Positions 1 through 10,500 of a DNA stretch of 64,000 nt are shown here, in pieces. Position 1 is the stretch's first letter; every line of letters begins with the position of its first letter. The position numbers were made by a program, and so were the translations under genes. The DNA is from Marchantia polymorpha subsp. ruderalis. Lineage: Eukaryota; Streptophyta; Marchantiopsida; Marchantiales; Marchantiaceae. The DNA is taken from the NCBI GenBank assembly GCA_037833965.1, contig AP031353.1, positions 7,814,501 to 7,878,500 of the forward strand, written 5' to 3'. The notes beneath the pieces were generated by a model, which saw nothing but the letters and a program-made list of their open reading frames with translations, searched no databases and was not told the DNA's origin.

Positions 1-3000
1 TTACAGAAGGAGGTTGCTCCGGACCGGGTATCCTTGAATGTTATTATTTTCTATATTTGTCTCTTATTATCAGGCTTACTTGGTACTTCGGTTTAATTCT
101 TGACCGTACTATTTCTCAGCTTCACGTACATATGATGCAGCGTCAGTGCAAAAGGTGCTACCAGATGTGGGCAGTGTAGGTCTGGATCAAACTGCTCATA
201 CAGATGACGCCATTCAGGATATGTTAAAGGTGTTACCTCTAACTTTTTTCATGTATATGTATCATTCCAACTTGCTCTTGTGAGCGATGCTATAGATGTA
301 GCGCTTTGGAGGGAGGTCCATCATGCCAATACTCTTGTTGATGTTTTGAACTTTTAATGTTTCTCTTTTGAAAAGTTTAGTCAGAAGATTCTACAAATCC
401 ATCGCATGTCGTAATGAATTATTCAACATAAGAAGACATGACAGGAAACTTGTTCTCGTAATCTGGCAGGAGTTTTCGAATTCTTACATGACGAAAGATG
501 GAGGCGTATTGGATCTCTCTTCAGGAATATTGTGTTGGAACAGCATGTCCTTCCTCCCCGAGTCTATCGTAAAGGAGAGTTTACAGCATGCTCGAGTACT
601 GCAGCAAGTGGACAAAAAGTTCATCCCAGCGGTAGCTGATGGTGTTTTGTTGATAATCGACCAAGTGCGTGGCTGAACTTTGATTCTTGATTAATCATAT
701 GACTGCAATCGAATATGTCGTTTGTTCTAATTTGTGATTCAATGTATCATTGTAATGTAACAAGTTGTTTATTTCTCATGTCTTGCTCACTCCTGCCTCG
801 TTCTCTCGTTCGCCTTGAAGTTTTTGCCTCAAGACTGGATTCTTTCTGTAGGTACATCGGCAAAATTAATAGTGAAAGAAAGTAAAAGACAAATATGTGT
901 CGTGACATTGAATAATATGTCTTATATAGGTGAAAAACAGGTGCCAGGCATCAAAGGGCATATTGCTGACGAGAAAGAGAGAGACAAATTTGTCATCCCG
1001 TCTTTTGACTGACCTGTTGCGGTTTGTAGTGCAGCATGCTGCAGATGAGCGCGTCCGCTTGGAGGAGCTACGTGATGATGTAAGATTTCGTCTGTAGGGA
1101 AACCGTGAAAGTTATTTTTCTACGTTTTGGGGCTTTATCTGATGTCTCCAATTGTTGGACAGGTTCTTGGATCAGGTCAGTTCGGGCAAGCTTCTCCGCT
1201 GAGTTGCACTCAACAGCTAGTAAGTTTCTTAATGTCTTCCGTCAGGCGAACGTGGGTATGATTATTTGCCTTTGCGCGTGTAAACTTCGCAAAACCTTGA
1301 AGTCTGTCGTACATGAGCAAATCAATGAAGAATCGTAAGAATTTCTTCATGTACCTAATAAAGTTTCTTTCAATCTTTATGTACGTTCTTTCAACTTCAT
1401 TACAAAACGGAGAGACTTTCGTGTGGTTCTGGACGATGGTCTATGTTGGCCTCCACAGTTAACAGTGCATGATGAAGTAGGAAAGAGTTTACCTTAGTGG
1501 TGGGGACCGTCGGACATCTTACAATACATATCATGGCTTCACCATTTCTTGTTCAGACGATGGCATTTACAGAACAGCAAATGCTTCAAACTTACCGTGA
1601 TCAAATTGAAGATTGGGGATGGCGTTTCAAATTGCGGCTGATACAGTCATCAGAGACAACGGAGTACGAATCTAATACTCACGTGGCGCTGATGTGAATG
1701 TTTGTGAAACGAGTTTGTTGTCGTATTATGATGTCCAATTAATTGTTTTTATAAAGATGGATCTTGAGTGCCATATTGAAAATTATATTTAGACTCTTGT
1801 ATGTTGCACAGTTTTCAGAAACCCATCCTGAAGCTTGAATGGAGGATTTTAGTAAGACTTTGACAAACATGCTCCTCTTATGTTCCGATAATTAGGGGTG
1901 GTTCGTCTACCACGGGAATGTGCACCGTTTTACTCTCTGCGGTAGGCTACATTTTTTATCGCTGATATTTGATAGTGCTTACTAGTTGACAGTAACATCC
2001 ATGAATTGCTGTTACAATCGAACTGGTTCAAAAGTGTTGCAATGAAGTCCCTGGAATGCATACTTCTCATGATTGATCATTTGATGTCCACGATCAATCC
2101 AGGTTCCTTGCATCTTAGGAGTGATGTTGTCAGGGGCAGATCTGATGGAGTACCTGCGGCAGGTACGGACATGTTGACTTTCTTGGTGCTTTATCAGTCA
2201 TTACCTTCAAAGTTTCTGGTAACGTCCGAGTCGTGCTTGTTGGTTGTGAGATTTCCGCTTTTCTATCTACTACTTTCTGAGTAGAATATTCCTGTAAATG
2301 AGTCAGTTTTCATCAAGGATTCTCTGTGTATGACTAATGTTTAGATTTTTAGTATTTCAAGTTTTCTCTCAGCCGAGAAAGTTTTGTCTCCTGAATCTGG
2401 TGAGGTGTGACAGCTCATGGATACACAAGGTTCGTCTGCTCCACCTCCAGCGGTGATAAGAGTACTCAACAATAAAGCCTGCCGAGGTATGGCTACTTAA
2501 CAAGTTTATCAGCATGTTCAGCTTCCAATCTACTATCCGATCTTGATCCCGTTCTTATTTCTTGTGCCCATTCGGACTGTTAAAACAGGTGCTATAATGT
2601 TCGGCGATACACTTTTACCCGTAGAATGCACACAGCTTGTTGAGCATCTGAAGAAGACTTCTTTGTGCTTCCAGGTGAGTCAAAGACATGCAATCGCTGT
2701 GTCTGGATATATCCTCGTTTCTAGAGGTACACAAATTCCCAAATAGTAAATAAGAACACAAACAAAAAACTGCTTTTGCCACCTTTCTCGCAATAAAAAT
2801 CGTTTTGATGTTTTGTTTCCTGTGTCTGGTTTGCAGTGCGCCCACGGTAGACCCACGATGGTGCCCCTAGTGGACCTTAGGGCCTTGCACAAACGTCTCC
2901 GATTGACTGATAGCAGCTGCGGAATTAGTAAGAATCATGAGCTTCCAACTGGGGCGCTTGCAGCAGTGTCGGATATGCCCGTAAAAGAGTGGCATCGGTT

Positions 3001-3061
3001 GCAGAGCACAAGATCCACTTTGAAGAGATCATTAGAACGACTAAATCAAGCACGACAGTAA
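1..3061 (+). CDS. MLH3: DNA mismatch repair protein MLH3, C-terminal part (gene starts left of window)
   Basis: MLH3 is a MutL homologue. With MLH1 it forms the MutL-gamma endonuclease, which acts in mismatch repair and resolves meiotic crossovers in the nucleus. Proposed exons are 120-229, 470-664, 1035-1079, 1163-1219, 1459-1476, 1557-1663, 1896-1941, 2103-2162, 2414-2486, 2590-2674 and 2837-3061. All have AG/GT borders, and their phases agree throughout. The joined protein shows family landmarks in order: ARVLQQVDKKFIP, the endonuclease motif DQHA(X)2E(X)4E (DQ at 659-664, HAADERVRLEE from 1035), QIEDWGW, VPCILGV, RVLNNKACRGAIMFGD and the closing CAHGRP motif. The metal-binding residues are all present, so it is probably functional. 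The first two junctions are the least certain, and a further partial exon may sit at 1-27. The N-terminal ATPase domain is outside the window. No promoter is visible. Confidence 0.88.
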
Positions 3062-3870
3062 CCATTGCAAGCGGTGTATCGTAGAAGCAATGTACAATGT
3101 ACAGTAGCCTCGTGATACGATATCGACCCGATTGCGAATCGAAGAGATGACATGAGATGCAAAGAAACGAGGGGGAAATGTACATCACGAACTAAGTACC
3201 CGTCTAGCACTTAAGTTTCGCCCCAAGTATATGCATTGAAAGGTGGGTCACGTTCTGACAACACCCATTTGCGTGGGATTTCAGTAGCGCTTTGAGTAAA
3301 GTTTAGCACAGTAATGTTTGGAACTTGTGAACGTGGGCCTCACAGGATAACAGATCTCAACCAATCCAGGATAACAGATCTCACTTTCGCAGATAGACTT
3401 TGACATGTCACAAGTTTTTTGCGAGCTTCTTGGATTGTCCTCGAGATTATTACAGGCCTTACTGGAGTTGTGAGAACCATTTAGCTGTCGACGAAACCCT
3501 TTGGACAGAAGGTGAGACACAAGACCCAATCACATGCTCGCGATGATGCCTCAGTTGATCACATGGTTAATTCAGAACGAAGGTACTGCCGGAATTTCAT
3601 GCCATGGAAATCTGCTTGAGCACATGTATACATCTTGAGACGACATTATTGACGAGTACGTAAAAGAAACTAGTTGATATTCTTAAGTCTATTGGCCATT
3701 ACCAGTGGAGTTAATTTTGTTCCGTTATGGCGGTCCATGTACATAGTATAACATTAAGTTTTATATATTCAAGAATACTATGCTGGTATTCGATCATCAG
3801 AAGTTACAGTTTTGTGATTTTTTGCTGCATATGCAGAAGACTATGTTTGAATTTATTTTTACTTAAAGTA
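3062..3870. other. MLH3 3' flank, no gene seen
   Basis: This stretch holds the 3' untranslated and downstream sequence of MLH3. Short open frames occur on both strands, but none has recognisable domains or splice structure. A short stretch starting TACAGTAGCCTC at 3099 resembles the terminus of the MITE at 3871. It may be a fragment of that family. Confidence 0.5.
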
Positions 3871-4484
3871 CAGTAGCCTCCCGGTTAAGTACGCACCAGT
3901 TTAAGTTCCCGTTCAAGTACGCATCCCAGGTAAGTAACGGTTAAGTACGCACCCGTTTTTGAACGTTTTTGCTGTGGCTGTGGCACCCCATACTGGTGCC
4001 GCTCAACTTATATCACATGGCTGAGAATCATTTATTAGCGATGTTTTGGTTTCTTTGACATTACAATCAAATCAAAATATTAAGAAGTGATTCGCCTAAT
4101 TAATAGTTGTGTCATAAAAAATTTTGAAGATCTGCGTAATTAATTTCTGTATAATTGTTGTATCAGTTTTAAACTGAGGAAGAGATCTAAAAGTTATATA
4201 TGAATCTCTCAAAAGTTTATTAATTATTGTTGGTAGGTTTTCGCTATGTCTCGTCTGAAGAGAGGAGAACCTCAATAAGTATTCGTTTACCGGAACGAAC
4301 ATGGGATTATATAAATGCGTACTCTGTGTTAGTAAAGTTAATTGAGTTCCAGGTTCTCCTATCGATTGTCGGGCAATAATTAGTAAGCGACTCGCCTAAG
4401 TACGCAACCAGATAAATACGCCCAATTCTCCGAATATTGATCCTCGGAAAATTGTGCGTACTTAGTCGGGAGACTATTTCACTG
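3871..4484. mobile_element. pogo/Tigger-like non-autonomous element (MITE)
   Basis: The left end reads CAGTAGCCTCCCGGTTAAGT and continues ACGCAC. The right end, read inward on the other strand, has the same CTCCC and TAAGTACGCAC blocks with a few extra bases near the tip. The motif TTAAGTACGCACC is repeated several times just inside both ends, as in pogo/Tigger termini. A TA precedes the left end, the expected target site, but no clear TA follows the right end. There is no coding capacity. The termini resemble those of the large pogo-like element at 39.28-57.61 kb (TTAAGTCCGCACC), so this may be a deletion derivative of a related family. Confidence 0.7.
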
Positions 4485-7400
4485 TCAAACCATCGGCTGG
4501 GTTGACAGAAATAAATTCAAGTTAGAGGCGATATCGAGCTAGGGGAATTTTGAAATTCCTGCTGGGTGCTGGAGGTGACTCCGTGGTCTTCTATTCTTCC
4601 CACCCTTCGCGAAATTTGCACGGAGATGTTACCCCGCATCTCCCGTGCAAAATTTCCTAGTTTTGACGAGATGTTACTCCGCATCTCGCAATCATTTGAA
4701 CATATACATCATATATGCAAAAGGAGGCCGAAGATACGATGTGAAAGGAATTTGATTTAATTTCTTTACCAAGTCCCGTGTCTTCGTCTTCATTTTGCAC
4801 GGATAATTATCCTCTTCGAAGCGTTCGTATATCTCGTATCATTTCACGTGAAAATTCAGGAAATTTGCCAGAATTAAAAGCTGGTATTAATGTTGTGTGC
4901 TCATCCCTCTGAGTATCTGTAAAGCGAAGTGTTGGGAGTCGAACGTCAGATTTTAACTTCTCTGCTTTTGTTTCCTTTTTAATCTAAATGTTCATTTGGA
5001 GGAAGATGTCACGACGACTTCTTAAACGCTGCATGGATCCCATTTTGTTCTATAAAATTGTTCTTCGCGTGCATCTGTGTGGACACACTATTTCACGATG
5101 TCGTGTTTTCAAAGTCCCCAGATCAAGTCTTCGAGGAAATCCTTCGGCGATCTGAACTAGAAAATGATCATTGCCACCTATTCGATAGAGGTGGGTAGAA
5201 ACTTGCACGTGGCTAAAGGTGAGGAGCCGACCGCCATGTACAATGCACCTCATATGTTTGTATGATTTAGTTATTTTTTTATTCTTCTGTCCATATATCG
5301 GGTTCGCTTCATATTGGGCTATTACTTCGGCAAGGCCCAAAGGCTTTATGCGAGGTTTCGTTTATAGCTCGGCTTGCACCGGCCAATTTTGTTTTGGTTC
5401 CAACCAATCCAAAGCACTTAGTATGGTACTCCTAAGGATTTACCTGATATATGTGTCAAGTCGTAGCGAACAACAGGCTAGAGAGGGTTACCATGTAAGG
5501 CATAGTTATTTGTGAGGGTTCATCGAAGTTTTAGGTAAATGAGAGATTATCACGAAGTGGAAAGAAAACACAATATGTATATTTACATTATTTATTTCCA
5601 CCATAACTAAATATTATTACAAGAATTAATGAATATATTACTATCGAACATTTTCTTTATCTATACATGTTCTTCAAAGAACTATAATTTAGATTAGTTT
5701 AGTGAATTTTGTTATCAGATTTAACGAGAGATGATTCATCTTTCTGGGTAATCTCAATGAATTTGTTTGATTGCATAATATAACTCGTGGATAAGAGTAA
5801 CAATATCTATACCAATAAACTGTACCTTGGCTTCCAAATCTAACACAGCACTTATCCACTAGCCAAGTTCGATATCTGTTGATGTGTAATTACCAATCAG
5901 CACCACCAAGGTGAACTTGGTTAGTGTCTGAATCACTCTATCTAGTTTATGTATGTACAATGTTTACAAAAAAAACTTTATAACCAATGCATATGAAGGT
6001 GGAAGATATATAAATAAGATACTATATAGGTCGAGGTCAAAATCTCTAGCTAGTTTCGTTCTTTGTTTGATTGTATTTGTAAGTCTTTTAGTAGTATCCA
6101 TGTCTGAGCGAGCATGCATTCACTAAAGAGTCAGTGAACAATCTTCAGTTGTTCAGATCATTACTTTGCTTTTGGAAACCACGAAATTGGCAACAAGGAT
6201 TTGCGCACAATGCAGTGAAAAATTGCGCACGCAGTATCACCAGCACGGATCTGTCCGAAGCAAGCTTAACTCGCCCAAAATTTGGAAAAACACCGTACCT
6301 CTTGCTGCCACATACATCTCCGATTGTCCAAATTAGCAACAGTAGCGGGCTCGCCAACGAATGCACACACGAGCAGCAAGAAGTCGTTGAAGTCTCGTCT
6401 CTACAACTGTGATCCGCATCTAATACTGTCACGAATCGCTAGAGGTTCGTGGAGACTCTGCAAGTGAAGAGCTTTTGAGAAAAGCGAGACACTTGATCGC
6501 AACCTCATCCGTTTCATGTCTCTACAGTTCTCTGCCTCTCGTGACTCCAACCGAACGAGGAGCAGGGCACGAGGAAATCCCGAGGAACACAAGAGAGAGC
6601 AGCATTCTAGCGAGACTATCAGACCCTATGCACCCGCGACTAATCGCGTCAATACATTCTTGAATTAGGGTGCCAAGTATGACTGACGCACCACGTCACG
6701 CGTCAGGAATAATGTCCAGAGCCGTGAGTCCTACCGCCAAGTTTAGGGTAGTATTGACTCCACCTATGCCACGTCAAACCGGACGCTTGAGACCGCCCTG
6801 GATCAGCCGATGGCCACCAATAAGGCGGTGCCACGATGCGAGTCGAGGCTCTGCATTGGCTCACTGCCTCCTGTCTGACATGACCAAAAGAACACGTCAC
6901 AGGGCCCGGATCTGAAGACTCGGGAGGAGAGAGAATCTTCGGGTTTCGAGACCAGGATCCGAACGCAATTTCTTCCTCCAGAGTGAGAGCGAGCGAGAGG
7001 AAGACGGAGAGGGAGAGGGAGCGATCCGGAGGCAGAAACATAAAAATACTCACACGCTCGCGCACCTCTCGATCCCGGGATCGATCGAGCTTTGACGCAC
7101 AGTCTGAACCAGTAGCCTGATCGCCTACTGGGTGATGTTGGAAACTTGGGGCAGTAAAATATAAATTTAAATAGCGAGGTAAGGCTTTCTTCCACCGGGA
7201 GGGGGAGAGAGAGAGAGAGAGAGAGAGAGGCACCCTTTTGTCTCCACCTCGTCTTTCATCAATCGGAGAGATCGGTGGGGGTTGATTGCTCCTCGCGGGG
7301 TGGGATGCTGGTGATGCTGGGATGGTCTGAATATGTTTGAATTTTGATCAGTCCCGGCCGGCGGCTTACGCTCGAGGTTTCTGCACCGGTGGTGGTAGGA

Positions 7401-7584
7401 AACGACACTAGCGTCCTCTCAGTTGGAGCGGAGTGGGGCAGTGCAGTCGGAGGAATTGATACTGCGCCTCGTCAGGAGCTGTATGTTGCTGGAAATGGCA
7501 TATACCACATGCACCGAGAGGAGCTAAGAAGTTTTTGGTGTTCGTCCATCATTTTTCCATCCATGCGATCCAGCTCTCGGCATC
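4485..7584. other. Intergenic region and 5' leader of the AIM24-family gene
   Basis: No gene is recognised here. Positions 4606-4690 hold two consecutive short hairpins with related loops. Positions 5580-6100 are AT-rich. From about 6650 the base composition rises towards the downstream gene. Positions 6990-7230 are GA-rich and include a GA dinucleotide run at about 7206-7230, which fits a promoter or 5' leader of the AIM24-family gene starting at 7585. The open frames here are low-complexity or unsupported. Confidence 0.5.
7206..7230. repeat. GA dinucleotide microsatellite in the AIM24 leader
   Basis: There is an uninterrupted run of about a dozen GA units a few hundred bases upstream of the AIM24 start codon. 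GA/CT runs occur in many plant leaders and are targets of GAGA-binding factors. Any regulatory role here is inference. Confidence 0.85.
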
Positions 7585-10500
7585 ATGGCCGCCCCTGCTT
7601 TGTCGACTCCGTTTCAGCCCTATGTGTATCAAGTACGTAATCTCGCCCCGGTGTTTCTACAATTAGCTGGTTTTGCACTGGCATTGATGGATGGTAGTCA
7701 GATTTCTCCATACGTGCCTCTTCTGTCTCAAGTTTGTACAATTGAATTGTCAGATGTATCCGTCTTTGTAGCTTGAAGCGAATTGGGTACAGCAGCACAT
7801 CCCAGTGGCTTCGACACCAGACTGAGATATTGTAGCGTAGAACGAAGTCGAAGTACGAATTTCGTCTTAGCAGCAGCTACCATCGTAGAATCAGTATCAG
7901 ATTTATCTGGCCTGAAGGAGATGGATCCTTCGGATGAAATGTTAACAATGGAAATTTTGGATACTTTGAATCCGACTTTCTTGGGATCTTGTTTCTTGTG
8001 AGTTTTCTGAAAACTGGTTCTGTTCACCAGAGATGATATTTTTTCACAAGTCCTGTCCCGAGTTCTAATTTCTATCATTATTAAATAAATACCAATGCAT
8101 AATTTAAGGCACAAAGTACATGAATTGTGCTGCATGCATTGGGATTTCTAGGGTTCTAGTTTCGGGAAGTTGCACGCTGTTCAAGACAGTGAGTTTGAGA
8201 CCCAGGAGGTGTTTGAGGGGCTTACAGCAAACAGAGAGCAGTCTTGTCAGAGATAAGCTTGTAGTTCTCTACATGTTTTGTCCATCAGAAAACTTATACG
8301 TGAGATTATCCCGTATGTTATGAGTAAATTAATCAAATATCATGTTTCTTAAACTGTTGGTAGGTCTTGAATGGATGAGATTGAGAACGCTATACATTCC
8401 TTTAGCTGGTCACTAATCCTTACCTTAGGGTTGATACCACTGATCAGCCATAAACCTACGGTCCACATATCGTCACCTTCGAGCTTGTCGTATCCGGTGG
8501 TGTAATTTATTAATTCCCTCCTTTTCCCATTTCGAGCCTGTTTTCTCGAGAATCACGAAAGTTCTTAATTCTGAGGTGTTGTGACCATCAGTATAGTGAT
8601 CATTTATTAACACTAAAGTGTCACTCTTTTGCCTCTATCAGAGTCCACAAGCCGTTGTGACACCTTTTCAAATATTGGGAGGGGAAGCCCAAGTACTTCA
8701 GGTATGAACTGTGATATTTTTCTTCATTCAATACCATGTTTTAGCAATTGAAGCTGAACCTCGAAAGTGCAAGCAGGGAAATATGATTCTTTTGCTGGTT
8801 GGTTTGGTGATTACCGTTGAAATCAGCTACCAAGCTTATGCTGATTTCTTAGTTACTTTAAAGTTATTTAGAGGAGGCCTCGAGGGCTGCCTCCTCTCGA
8901 ACGGACTGCCACTGTCAGCTGACACTTGTGACTGTCCGTTTTCGTCCTTATCGCGATATATGGGTCATGCCTTCAAGGGACTTTTTCGTCGCTGTCGCTT
9001 TCAAATGGAACACAATATGAATCCGGATGGTGTGTATTTTTAGGTTTTGGCCTATAGTAATCTGCCGTGGAAGTACAACAATTTAGGTGAAACACGTCGT
9101 TTTCAATAGGTGTCATGCTTTGAAGGAACTATTTTGGTGCTGGCGCTTTCAAATGGAGGAAAACCCCATAAGCTTAGTGGTCAATGCATGTTTGGTGCAT
9201 ATAAAGGATTGGCAACAGAAGGTATTTCATCAGCTATCCTCTCCTTCAACGACGGGGCACGAAGCAGTCGTTGAGGGAGAGGTGGCTGACTTTTGCCGAA
9301 CAGCTATCTTATCATCAAGTGTCTTGCAACTGCTATGATTTTGGTTCCTAATCTCGACTTGTTTAAGTGATTTTTATTGAGCAAGTGGGCTACTTGCAAG
9401 TTTTTTGGAGAACGCCTGGAGGGCTGTCTCCTATCGAACTGATTGCTACGCTGAGACTTGTGTTCGTTTTCGTTTGTCGACTTCTTTGTAACTGCTATGA
9501 CGTTGGTTCATACTATCCGTTTTCGTCCTTATCGCGATATACGAGTCATGCCTTCGAGGGACTTTTTCGCTTTTGTAGCTTTCAAATGGAACACAATATG
9601 AATCCGGATGGTGTGTATTTTTAGGTTTTGGCCTAAAGTAATCTGCCGTTGAAGTACAACAATAGGTGTCATGCTTTGAAGGAACTATTTCCTTGCTGGC
9701 GCCTTCAAATGGAGAAAAACCCCATAAGCTTAGTGGTCAATGCATGTTTGGTGCATATAAAGGATTGGCAACAGAAGGTATATCATCAGCTATCCTCTCC
9801 TTCAACGACGGGGCACGAAGCAATCGTTGAGGAAGCACGACTGCTTCGTTGAGGGAGAGGTGGCTGACTTTTGCCGAACAGCTATCTTACCATAAAGTGT
9901 CTTGCAACTGCTATGATTTTGGTTCCTAATCTCGACTTGTTTAAGTGATTTTTATTGAGCAAGTGGGCTGCTTGCAAGTTTTTTGGAGAACGCCTGGAGG
10001 GCTGTCTCCTAACGAACTGATTGCCACTGTCAGCGCCGAGTCCTTTGACTGTTGGTTTTTGTTTATTATCTGTCTTGCAACTGCTATGACTTTGGTTTAT
10101 ACTGTAGACTTGGCGAAGTGATTTCATCTGAGGAAGTGGGTTACTTCCAAGTTGTTTAGAGGACGCCTCGTGGGCTGTCTCCTCTTGTACCGATTGCCTC
10201 TGTCAGTGCTGACACTTGTGACTGTTCGTTTTCTTTGATCAACTGTCTTGCAACTGGTATGACGTTGGTTCATATTGTCGACTTGTTCAAGTGATTTCAT
10301 GTGAGGAAGTGGGTTACTTCAGGAAGTAAGTTAGAACTGTATGCCAAAAAAATATTCTAACTAAGATCTTTTCTTACAGATCATGCTGAAACCTCAAGAA
10401 AAAGTTACAGCGAGGACAGGTATGGCACACATGGTGTCCTTCCTATCTATTCGATATCTGAATGACTAGGATTATCAGTTTCTTACTTAGACATAAAGTT

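Noticed and set aside
368-469. Upstream extension of the MLH3 exon that begins at 470
   Set aside because: The frame is open, but the sequence does not resemble MLH3. A good pyrimidine-tract acceptor ending at 469 gives the right phase with the donor at 230.
8711-9852. Short open frames within the intron 2 repeats as duplicated coding exons
   Set aside because: The frames recur only because the DNA is duplicated. They do not join in phase with the AIM24 exons and match no part of the family.
8860-10330. Repeat array in AIM24 intron 2 as a CRISPR-like or satellite locus
   Set aside because: Units are long, unequal and diverged, with no short identical repeats or unique spacers. The eukaryotic intron context also argues against it.
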